In this document: piece after piece, positions 1-6,453 of the stretch
Layout: each line of letters opens with the position of its first letter
Numbering within the stretch: the first letter of the stretch is position 1
Origin: an uncultured Porphyromonas sp.
Lineage (GTDB): Bacteria > Bacteroidota > Bacteroidia > Bacteroidales > Porphyromonadaceae
Direction: 5' to 3'
NCBI GenBank assembly: GCA_900554935.1
Contig: USJF01000068.1
Span: 1-6,803, forward strand
Length of the DNA: 6,803 bases
Program-made: the position numbers and the translations under genes
Notes under the pieces: model-generated
Told to the model about the DNA's origin: nothing
The model's input: only the letters and a program-made list of their open reading frames with translations
Database searches by the model: none

Positions 1-222
1 CTGATAATTATTGACTGCATCGGTACCCTCAGTTGCCGTCCAAACCACGTGGTACTGAAGGTCTGGCAAGTAAGCACTACCTAGAATATTATCCCTATTT
101 AAATCCTCCAGATTAGGATTTAATGGGTTACGGTTGATGTCTCCAAAGTCTCTTGTGCAAGAGCCGAGCGAGAGTAGCCCACCAGCTATCAGAGGAAGTA
201 TGTATTTAATTTTATTAATCAT
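1..222 (-). CDS. SusD/RagB-like nutrient-binding outer-membrane lipoprotein, N-terminal part (runs off the left edge)
   Basis: Only the first 74 codons are in the window; the C-terminus lies beyond position 1. The ATG is the complement of 220-222. The product opens with a lipoprotein signal peptide: basic residues (K4, K6), a hydrophobic stretch at about 7-19, then a lipobox LGSC with the acylated cysteine at residue 22. After the cysteine comes TRDFGDINRNPLNPN, which resembles the start of mature SusD/RagB proteins, especially the SusD-like_2 branch, where an acidic DFxxxN stretch and an NP-rich segment follow the cysteine. Family knowledge: these lipoproteins sit on the cell surface and close over a SusC barrel to capture nutrients. 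The gene follows the SusC-like gene by 27 bases on the same strand, the standard order for the pair. The ligand is unknown. Acidic residues near the cysteine (D25, D28) may aid surface export, but this is inference. The family call rests on a short stretch plus the neighbour. Confidence 0.85.
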   Translation of the reverse strand, partial: MINKIKYILPLIAGGLLSLGSCTRDFGDINRNPLNPNLEDLNRDNILGSAYLPDLQYHVVWTATEGTDAVNNYQ

Positions 223-249
223 ATGAATTACTTATCTATCAATTAAAGA

Positions 250-3200
250 TTAGAAGCCAACTTTTACGCTAAAGCCAAGACTGCGCATGCTTGGTGGCAT
301 AAAGTTGTCACCACCTCCTGAGTAAGTCCCTGTACCGCCCGACATATCGGAGTCGTAAGGAGCTGCACGATAAATAGTGAGTAGGTTGCGTCCGATAAGA
401 GACACACTTGCATTCTGCACGTAATTGCCTAGCCATGCCTTAGGTAGAGAGTACCCAAGAGATAGCTCCTGAAGCTTTACCTGAGTAGCGTCATAGAGGT
501 AGTAGGCTCCAAGACGATTCAGCCCAATGGTGCGGTAGTAACGCTCGGCATCATATTTCACTCCATCAATCATCACGCCACCAGCATCTCTAGCATCGGC
601 TGTTACCTTAGATACACCATAGCCGTCCATCATAGCTTGGGTGGTAGACGAAACAAGGCCACCTACTCGGGCATTGATAAGGAAGCTAAGTGAAACCCCT
701 TTGTATGCAAAGGTATTGTTCCATCCCATCATAAAGTCAGGAGAGGATTTGCCTACCTTAATAATCTGAGAGCGGTCTACTTTATAGCCATCACCCTCTT
801 CAATAAGCTTACCATCCTTGTCTTTTAGGAGAATACCTGTAACAAAGATGTCGTCCATTGAGTCTCCAACGCGCATATACTTAGGTGACTTTAGGACATC
901 AATGTCAAAGGTGGTGCCATCAATAGGATTCTTGAATCCCTTGGCAAGTGCCATCACACGGTTTACGTTGCGGGTATAGGTTATATTACTAAACCAGTTA
1001 AAGTCACCCCAGCTTTTATTAACGCCAAGGGCTAGCTCAATACCACGGTTGCGAATATCACCAGCTTGTATGTAGAACCCAGAGTAGCCAGTTGACTTGG
1101 CAAGCTCTTGTAGGAAGGTCTGATTGTAAGTATTGGACTGGTAGATGGTAGCATCTAGGGTCAAGGCTCCATTAAAGAACTTAGAGTTGATACCAAACTC
1201 ATAGGAGCGAGTGCGCTCAGGGCGGAACTCAGGGAATGGATAGATAGTATTTGGATCAATCTTACCTGGCTTCATTGAATAGGTAATCGAACCTGGGGTC
1301 ACACCTGTCATGGAGATAGGTGAACCAACTTCTGTAAATGAACCACGTACCTTGAGGTAGCTCCACCACTTAGGCATATTTAGGAGCTCCGACATCACTG
1401 CAGAAAGACCTACAGAAGGGTAGAAGATAGCAGGAGTCTTGCCATTGCTTACTAATTGTGATGCCCAGTCCGAACGGCCTGTAACAGATAGGTAGAGTTG
1501 GTTTCTCCAACCTAATTCTCCCGATGCAAAGGCGGCAATGTTGCGGGTGCGGTAGTAATTCATTCCACCTGGTCCTACGGTAGGATCTATGTTGTTGGCA
1601 GAAAAGAAGTTAGGAATCATCATCAATCTACCACCAATACCCATTCCTGTGGTGTAGTGATCATCGTATGAAGCACCAATGTTGGCTGTTAATGACCAAT
1701 CGTCACCCCAGTTTTTATTGATATTAACCATCACATCAGCATAAGTTTGCTTATACCTTTGCTCGGACTTGCCGAAGCTACCCATAGGGTGGTCAGCTTT
1801 GTCTCCTACAAATAGGGAGAGTGTAGAAGCATAGAATTTAGTATTTTGAGTGGTATAAGTATTATCAATACGAATACGACCAGCTATATTGAGCCAATCA
1901 AAAATGTCGTATTGTGCTCGTGCGTTGAACATGTAGCGATGCTTTTGACTATAGAATAGCTCTCTATTGGCTATCCAATAGGGGTTTTCAAAGTCTTCGC
2001 CGGCAGTTCCATAAGGCCAGTATTGAGTGTAAATACGGCGACTGCTATCATAGCGTTCCCAAACTTGAATGTTTGAGAAGTCATCTCCCCTAGGGAATAA
2101 ATAGAGAGGGCGAAGTGGGTTGAAGTAACGCCCGCCCGACATCATGTTTTGGTCTCCTTGTAGTACGTAGCTTGCACTTAGGTCTAGATGAAGCTTGTCA
2201 TTAAGGAAGTCCGATGTGTTGCGACCAGTAAAGTTGTAGCGGTAGTACTCGTTATTGGGCATGATACCCTTGGAGTGAGTTGTGGCTACCGAAACAAAGG
2301 TACGGCTCTTCTCTGTACCACCAGAGAGATTCACAGAGTTAATCGTGTTGTATCCCTTTTGGAAGAATATTCTTGGATCAAAGGTGGAAGGTGTGTCTAG
2401 CTTCTTACCCCAACTCATATAGGTGTTTGGAGTGGTGCCGTAGGTGTTTTGAAACTCTGGAAGAATGCCGGCGGATAAAAACTCTGTGTTCGTAGATACA
2501 TTAACCCTTAGCGAACCGGCCTTACCCTGCTTGGTATTGATCAGGATAACACCATTGGCTGCTGCTGCTCCATAGAGTGCTGCCGCTGATGGCCCAGTCA
2601 ATACTGAGATAGACTCAATGTCTTCAGAATTGAAGTCCGAGATGCCCTCACCAGACCCTGGGCGACCGTATTCGCTTCCATCACCAGCGAGGTTTTGGTT
2701 GCCAATAGGCATACCATCAATCACGTAAAGTACATTATTACTTCCTGCAATGGACTTTGAACCACGCATTGTTACTTTGGTTGCACCACCAATACCGGCA
2801 GAGGACTTGGTGATACTGACGCCAGCTACTTTTCCGCTGAGGGAGTTGATGAAGTTGGCATCTTTCACGGTGGTGAGCTGCTCATTATTGAGCTTTTGGA
2901 CGTTGTAGGAGAGGGCTTTCTCAGAGCGCTTGATACCGAGTGCCGTTACTACCACCTCGTCGAGGAGCTCAGTATCCTCCTGTAGGACGATTTGGATATA
3001 GCTCTGTCCATTGATGGGCACCTCAATAGTCTTGTATCCTATGTAGGAGACCCTGATGTGTCCGTTAGTGGGCACAGCCGTGAGTGTAAATTGGCCATCT
3101 AGGTTGGTGAGCATACCCTTTGAGGCATCCTCCACCAGCTTTACAGTTGCCCCTATGACGGGCTCATTATGTGTCGCATCAGTGACCACTCCTTTCACGG

Positions 3201-3291
3201 TAATGGTCTGCGCAAGAGCCATAGGTGCCAGAAGACTCAAGAAGAGCGTACAGAGTAGACTTCTGAGCCATTTAGCGTGACTTAAATTCAT
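250..3291 (-). CDS. SusC/RagA-family TonB-linked outer-membrane receptor
   Basis: Complete 1013-residue protein, a normal length for the family. The signal peptide spans about 1-27, with likely cleavage after ALA before Q28. Residues about 29-110 form the carboxypeptidase-regulatory-like beta-sandwich found at the N-terminus of SusC proteins (VKGVVTD, then PVIGATV, then DGQFTL). DEVVVTA at 111-117 lies where the TonB box is expected. The plug domain runs about 125-255 and contains VLYVIDGMPIG (187-197) and the SusC signature TGPSAAALYG...NGVILINTK (232-254). The rest is a 22-strand-type barrel ending in the expected terminal phenylalanine (LGFSVKVGF). Family role: TonB/ExbBD-powered import of oligomers too large for porins, with a SusD lipoprotein as lid. 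The downstream lipoprotein gene fits this. No in-frame start lies just upstream, and the region before the ATG is A/T-rich rather than carrying a Shine-Dalgarno sequence, as is normal in Bacteroidota. The substrate (glycan, peptide or other) cannot be inferred. Confidence 0.96.
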   Translation of the reverse strand: MNLSHAKWLRSLLCTLFLSLLAPMALAQTITVKGVVTDATHNEPVIGATVKLVEDASKGMLTNLDGQFTLTAVPTNGHIRVSYIGYKTIEVPINGQSYIQIVLQEDTELLDEVVVTALGIKRSEKALSYNVQKLNNEQLTTVKDANFINSLSGKVAGVSITKSSAGIGGATKVTMRGSKSIAGSNNVLYVIDGMPIGNQNLAGDGSEYGRPGSGEGISDFNSEDIESISVLTGPSAAALYGAAAANGVILINTKQGKAGSLRVNVSTNTEFLSAGILPEFQNTYGTTPNTYMSWGKKLDTPSTFDPRIFFQKGYNTINSVNLSGGTEKSRTFVSVATTHSKGIMPNNEYYRYNFTGRNTSDFLNDKLHLDLSASYVLQGDQNMMSGGRYFNPLRPLYLFPRGDDFSNIQVWERYDSSRRIYTQYWPYGTAGEDFENPYWIANRELFYSQKHRYMFNARAQYDIFDWLNIAGRIRIDNTYTTQNTKFYASTLSLFVGDKADHPMGSFGKSEQRYKQTYADVMVNINKNWGDDWSLTANIGASYDDHYTTGMGIGGRLMMIPNFFSANNIDPTVGPGGMNYYRTRNIAAFASGELGWRNQLYLSVTGRSDWASQLVSNGKTPAIFYPSVGLSAVMSELLNMPKWWSYLKVRGSFTEVGSPISMTGVTPGSITYSMKPGKIDPNTIYPFPEFRPERTRSYEFGINSKFFNGALTLDATIYQSNTYNQTFLQELAKSTGYSGFYIQAGDIRNRGIELALGVNKSWGDFNWFSNITYTRNVNRVMALAKGFKNPIDGTTFDIDVLKSPKYMRVGDSMDDIFVTGILLKDKDGKLIEEGDGYKVDRSQIIKVGKSSPDFMMGWNNTFAYKGVSLSFLINARVGGLVSSTTQAMMDGYGVSKVTADARDAGGVMIDGVKYDAERYYRTIGLNRLGAYYLYDATQVKLQELSLGYSLPKAWLGNYVQNASVSLIGRNLLTIYRAAPYDSDMSGGTGTYSGGGDNFMPPSMRSLGFSVKVGF

Positions 3292-3466
3292 ACCTTGCTT
3301 TTTAATAAAATGGAACTAATGTATTAATTATATTTGTACTTGTTTTCGCAGTCGGTGTGGCTTGGGAGCGTGGTATTCTCCTTCCCATACGGCAGTAAGT
3401 GGTATTTTTCATCCCCCAATGATCTAGGATTTAAATGAGGAATCTAAACGTTGCATATGTAACTAT
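3292..3466 (-). promoter_or_regulatory. Untranslated leader of the susC-like transcript
   Basis: If transcription starts a few bases beyond the -7 element at 3473-3480, the receptor mRNA has a leader of about 175 bases. The 40 or so bases next to the ATG are A/T-rich and should be open for ribosome loading. Further upstream a G/C-richer block at about 3361-3420 could fold: GGAG at 3365-3368 can pair with CTCC at 3378-3381, and the 8-mer GTGGTATT (plus-strand reading) occurs at 3370-3377 and 3399-3406. I cannot assign it to a known riboswitch. The length leaves room for post-transcriptional control, which is inference. Confidence 0.4.
3450..3463. promoter_or_regulatory. Near-perfect palindrome at the expected transcription start (candidate operator)
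   Basis: GTTGCATATGTAAC is a 14-base palindrome with a single mismatched pair (the fourth position from each end). It lies at or just past the predicted start of the susC-like transcript, a classic place for repressor binding. It shares TTGCA with the palindrome on the other side of the promoter. Binding by any regulator is inference. Confidence 0.35.
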
Positions 3467-3472
3467 GCTCGG

Positions 3473-3503
3473 CAAACATACTAATCTATTTTGAATTGGC
3501 AAA
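3473..3503 (-). promoter_or_regulatory. Bacteroides-type promoter for the susC/susD-like operon
   Basis: Read on the minus strand, TTTG (complement of 3500-3503) is followed after exactly 19 bases by TATGTTTG (complement of 3473-3480). This matches the known Bacteroidota primary-sigma consensus, TTTG near -33 and TAnnTTTG near -7 separated by 19-21 bases, at every defined base. It is the only full TAnnTTTG match I found on the minus strand between the two divergent genes. Transcription should begin around 3464-3469. Confidence 0.75.
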
Positions 3504-3505
3504 AT

Positions 3506-3526
3506 GTTTTGCAATGATGCAACAAC
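3506..3526. promoter_or_regulatory. Dyad-symmetric site just upstream of the -33 element (candidate operator)
   Basis: TTGCA at 3509-3513 and TGCAA at 3518-3522 form a perfect 5-bp dyad around the spacer ATGA. Allowing one unpaired C at 3523, the arms extend to GTTTTGCA and TGCAACAAC (3506-3526). The core begins five bases beyond the -33 TTTG, so it is placed where an activator, or a repressor acting with the site at 3450-3463, could contact RNA polymerase. Function is inferred from position and symmetry only. Confidence 0.35.
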
Positions 3527-3598
3527 TGCATTTTCATTTTTCTAATTCTTAATCAATTATGGTATTATTTGTTTAATACTAAGAGTGTATATAACATA

Positions 3599-3619
3599 TA
3601 TTGGTATAGTGGTATTGGT
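3599..3619 (+). repeat. Short direct repeat TATTGGT, 14-base period
   Basis: TATTGGT occurs at 3599-3605 and again at 3613-3619, inside an A/T-rich segment upstream of the susC-like promoter. The overlapping 8-mer GTGGTATT at 3609-3616 also occurs at 3370-3377 and 3399-3406. These may be protein-binding half-sites or simple low-complexity sequence; the evidence is weak. Confidence 0.25.
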
Positions 3620-3662
3620 TAGAAAGTATAATATCATTTGGCATGATTGTACTATACCGTAG

Positions 3663-3692
3663 GGTACTGGGTCAGTAACTTCCCTTAGTACC
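3663..3692. repeat. Imperfect hairpin in the intergenic region
   Basis: GGTACT (3663-3668) pairs with AGTACC (3687-3692). Directly inside, GGG (3669-3671) can pair with CCC (3682-3684), leaving a two-base TT bulge and a ten-base loop. There is no following T-run on either strand, so it does not look like an intrinsic terminator. It may be part of an unrecognised RNA or a DNA-level site. Confidence 0.3.
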
Positions 3693-3840
3693 GCTACAAA
3701 GCCTGCTCATCAGTCTCAAAATAGCCTGATATACAATCTAAGGAGCGGGGCTACTACCACTACTTTATACTGTAGTTGTATCGTATTATAAACCAATAGA
3801 TTATAGTCGGGGCAAAGTAAGATCAGGTCAAGGCTATCGA

Positions 3841-3878
3841 CGAGTTACAAACTAAGCGATTGCGGAGTTTGTAACTCG
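3841..3878. repeat. Perfect 13-bp inverted repeat with 12-base loop
   Basis: CGAGTTACAAACT at 3841-3853 is the exact reverse complement of AGTTTGTAACTCG at 3866-3878, with 12 bases between. No T-run follows on either strand, so an intrinsic terminator is unlikely, and no transcript from a known gene is expected to end here because both neighbours read away from it. The right arm is followed by an imperfect copy of itself (GACTTTGTACT at 3885-3895). It could be a recombination or protein-binding site, the end or core of a decayed mobile or miniature element, or part of a small RNA. No transposase remnant was recognised nearby. Confidence 0.6.
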
Positions 3879-4194
3879 ATTGTAGACTTTGTACTATGTT
3901 GAATATCAATGATGAGAATGTTGCACGAAGCACCATTCTCTACTGAGGAACTTCTATTCGAAGTATATTTCAGAGGTGTCGAAGCGATGCGGGCATCTTA
4001 TTAGCTCAAAAGCACGACTCAATAAGCTTATTTACCACTTTGTCACTTGCCCAGCTCAATGGGTCAGGAGCAAGACAGGTGATATCCTACAGCTCTTTGG
4101 GTGCACAGCTCAACAGCGACGGTATGTAGAACAAAACCTCAGCCTGCGGGATTGAGGGTCTTTTCCCTTTCCCTGTGCCCTTTCTTTTTTTTGG

Positions 4195-4202
4195 TATCTT
4201 TG
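4195..4202 (+). promoter_or_regulatory. -7 element of the rnr(-ruvB) promoter
   Basis: TATCTTTG matches the Bacteroidota -7 consensus TAnnTTTG exactly and ends 25 bases before the rnr ATG, giving a predicted leader of about 20 bases. No TTTG is found at the usual 19-21 base distance upstream, where the sequence is a pyrimidine tract, so the -33 element is weak or absent. The leader itself is purine-rich (AGGAGAAGAAGAG, 4204-4216). Confidence 0.55.
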
Positions 4203-4227
4203 TAGGAGAAGAAGAGATGATAAGAAT

Positions 4228-6444
4228 ATGGGCAGAAAAAAGAAGATAGAGAGACGAAGGGGGAGTAAGAGTAGAGAGAAGGTGGGCAAGCCACGACTTT
4301 CGAGAGATACCAAGCCCAAGAGAGATAGAAGTGTAGCGAGAGTGCGGGGCCTAGTGCTTCAGTACTTCCGCAATAGCAAGGGGGAGGCATCGGACTACCG
4401 GCAAGTAGCTGAGAGGGTAGGAGCTGAGGGCGATCTTGCTGTGGAGATGGTTCGAGAGGCGATGATGCAGCTGGCCCGAGAGCGTGTGATAGTGGCGGAT
4501 AGCCTGCCAGAACGCTATCGCTATGCAGCACCTCGGCAGAGGATGGAGGGGGTCCTCCGTCGTAAGGCTGGCCGAGGGCACAATATGTTTTACCCCGATG
4601 ATGGGGGCGAGCCTATCCGTGTGGCGGAGCGCAATACAGGGCATGCAATGGATGGCGATCGGGTGGTGATGAACCGCCTTGCTACCCGCAGAGGGCAGGA
4701 GCCAGAGGGGGAGATTGTGGAGATTCTGGAGCGTGCCGATACCAATTTTGTGGGGGTGATTTCGATTCTTAATGATGTAGCCTTTCTCATCACTGAGAGC
4801 AATAAGCTAGCGAATGATATCTTTATCCCTCGTGACAAGCTGAATGGAGCTCAGGATGGCGACAAGGTAGTGGCAAAGGTACTGGAGTGGCCAGAGCGCG
4901 CCAAGAATCCTCTGGGTGAGGTGCAGGCGGTGATCGGCAAACCAGGAGACAATGACACTGAGATGCACGCGATCCTAGCAGAGTATGGCCTGCCTTTCAA
5001 ATACCCTGAGGAGGTGACTTTGGCGGGTGAGAAGCTGGATGCCAACAAAGCCTTTAGCGATATCTTTCCTCGCAAAGACTTCCGCCATGCACTCACCATA
5101 ACGATTGACCCTGAAAGTGCGAAGGACTTCGATGATGCCCTTTCGTTAGAAAAGGTGGGTGAGGGTCGCTGGGAGGTGGGGGTTCACATTGCCGATGTGA
5201 CTGCCTACGTGCTACCCGATGATGAGATTGATCGGGAGGCGGCGAAGCGTGCCACGAGTGTCTATCTAGTGGATCGCACAGTGCCGATGCTCCCTGAGCG
5301 TCTTTGCAATGACCTCTGTTCGCTCAAGCCGGGGGTGGATCGCCCTGCCTACTCTGTGATTTTTGAGATAGATGACGAGGCGAAGGTGCTTGATTATGAG
5401 ATCACTCGCACCATCATTCACAGCGATAAGCGGCTAACCTATGAGGAGGCTCAAAAGATGATCGATGGGGCAGACTGCCCTGAGACGGCTACTATCCAGA
5501 CGCTCAATAACCTTGCGAAGAAGCTCCGTGCGGATCGTATGAAGGCGGGGGCTATCGCATTTGAGCGGTCGGAATTGGCCTTTAGAATCGATGAAAAGGG
5601 GAAGCCACTAGAGGTCTATATTAAGCATCCTATTCCTGCCAATCACTTGGTTGAGGAATTTATGTTGCTAGCCAATCGCACTGTGGCTAAGCATATTGGC
5701 ACACTTTATGGCGAGGGAAAGGAGGCACCGACCTTTGTCTATCGTGTCCACGACACACCCGATCCGGAGAAGCTGGCTGACCTGGCGGAGTTTGTAGGGC
5801 GCCTAGGGTATAAGATCAAGCCCACTGGCACGCCGGATCAGATCGCGCGTAGCCTCAATGAACTACTTAAAAAGGTGCAAGATAAGCCTGAAGCGGAGCT
5901 AGTGGAGACGCTGACGATCCGCACTATGGCAAAGGCGATCTATCAGACGGAGAATATCGGTCACTATGGCTTGGCCTTTCCATACTACACACACTTTACC
6001 AGTCCTATTCGTAGGCACCCTGATATGATGGTGCACCGACTCCTTACTCACTATATGAATGGAGGAAAGAGCCTTAAGCGGTCTGAGATAGAGGAGATCT
6101 GTAAGTATGATTCGGAGCAGGAGCGTAAAGCGACGGAGGCGGAGCGCACCTCTATCAAGTACAAGCAGGTGGAGTTTATGCAGGATCACCTAGGGGAGGT
6201 CTTTGATGGTGTGATTAGTGGGGTAAAGGAATTTGGCATCTTTGTGGAGCTGGTCGCTAATGGGGTGGAGGGGCTGGTGCCTATCCGTGATCTTGACGAT
6301 GACTACTATGAGCTGGATCAGAAGACCTACTCTCTCGTTGGCTACAATACGAAGCGGAGATTTGCCCTCGGCGATAGGCTCACTATACGGGTGGCTAGAG
6401 CGGATCTGGATAGGAGACAATTGGACTTTGAATTACTTTCGTAA
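4228..6444 (+). CDS. rnr: Ribonuclease R (3'-5' exoribonuclease, RNB/RNase II family)
   Basis: 738-residue complete protein; RNase R degrades RNA, including structured RNA, from the 3' end, one nucleotide at a time. Domains in order: a very basic tail (1-38), a winged-helix-like N-terminal region (about 40-88), cold-shock domain 1 from M106, cold-shock domain 2 from about T172, the RNB catalytic domain (about 275-615) and an S1 RNA-binding domain (about 656-737). The active-site motif DPESAKDFDDA (294-304) supplies the metal-binding aspartates D294, D300, D302 and D303. Y346 sits at the spacing of the substrate-stacking tyrosine of the E. coli enzyme, and TSPIRRHPD (591-599) carries the conserved arginine. 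All key residues are present, so it should be active. Unlike E. coli RNase R it ends almost directly after S1, without a long basic C-terminal tail. The ATG at 4228 is the first usable in-frame start after the promoter. ruvB follows nine bases downstream, suggesting one transcript. Confidence 0.97.
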   Translation: MGRKKKIERRRGSKSREKVGKPRLSRDTKPKRDRSVARVRGLVLQYFRNSKGEASDYRQVAERVGAEGDLAVEMVREAMMQLARERVIVADSLPERYRYAAPRQRMEGVLRRKAGRGHNMFYPDDGGEPIRVAERNTGHAMDGDRVVMNRLATRRGQEPEGEIVEILERADTNFVGVISILNDVAFLITESNKLANDIFIPRDKLNGAQDGDKVVAKVLEWPERAKNPLGEVQAVIGKPGDNDTEMHAILAEYGLPFKYPEEVTLAGEKLDANKAFSDIFPRKDFRHALTITIDPESAKDFDDALSLEKVGEGRWEVGVHIADVTAYVLPDDEIDREAAKRATSVYLVDRTVPMLPERLCNDLCSLKPGVDRPAYSVIFEIDDEAKVLDYEITRTIIHSDKRLTYEEAQKMIDGADCPETATIQTLNNLAKKLRADRMKAGAIAFERSELAFRIDEKGKPLEVYIKHPIPANHLVEEFMLLANRTVAKHIGTLYGEGKEAPTFVYRVHDTPDPEKLADLAEFVGRLGYKIKPTGTPDQIARSLNELLKKVQDKPEAELVETLTIRTMAKAIYQTENIGHYGLAFPYYTHFTSPIRRHPDMMVHRLLTHYMNGGKSLKRSEIEEICKYDSEQERKATEAERTSIKYKQVEFMQDHLGEVFDGVISGVKEFGIFVELVANGVEGLVPIRDLDDDYYELDQKTYSLVGYNTKRRFALGDRLTIRVARADLDRRQLDFELLS

Positions 6445-6453
6445 AGTGGCGAT

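Larger units (their letters stand above)
3504..4194. other. Long divergent intergenic stretch with no supportable gene
   Basis: About 690 bases separate the susC-like promoter from the rnr -7 element. All frames are broken by frequent stops. The longest ATG-started frames inside are tiny (for example 37 codons at 3823-3936 minus and 28 codons at 3918-4004 plus), and none has a recognisable product. No tRNA or rRNA fold was recognised. The left part (about 3531-3660) is A/T-rich; the right part (about 3940-4140) has a more balanced composition, closer to coding DNA, which might mean decayed coding sequence. It also contains the repeats and hairpins listed separately. Confidence 0.6.

Noticed and set aside
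2188..3280. Plus-strand open frames at 2188-2400 and 3056-3280
   Set aside because: Both are antisense to the SusC-like gene, whose frame carries the family motifs throughout.
3361..3420. Cobalamin or TPP riboswitch in the susC-like leader
   Set aside because: Only scattered short words agree. The core B12-box and the TPP conserved segments are not present in the right order and spacing, so no riboswitch is annotated.
3841..3878. Inverted repeat as an intrinsic terminator
   Set aside because: No T-run follows the stem on either strand, the loop is long, and both neighbouring genes are transcribed away from it.
3823..3936. 37-codon minus-strand frame spanning the 13-bp inverted repeat
   Set aside because: No promoter or recognisable product; part of it is simply the repeat translated. 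Too short to support alone.
3918..4004. 28-codon plus-strand frame with a protein-like look (includes FSTEELLFEVYFRG)
   Set aside because: It slightly recalls an N-terminal segment of some reverse-transcriptase-like proteins, but the stretch is short, the frame closes at once and no further RT motif follows in any frame.
4182..4244. Nine-base complement TTCTTTTTT / AAAAAAGAA as an mRNA hairpin controlling rnr
   Set aside because: The left arm lies upstream of the predicted transcription start, so it would not be in the mRNA from the promoter at 4195-4202; both arms are also low-complexity tracts.
4139..4531. Open frames on the minus strand overlapping the 5' part of rnr (also 4110-4319, 4351-4644, 4590-4838 and 4851-5099)
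   Set aside because: They lie antisense to the well-supported rnr gene, have low-complexity or biased composition and match no recognised family.
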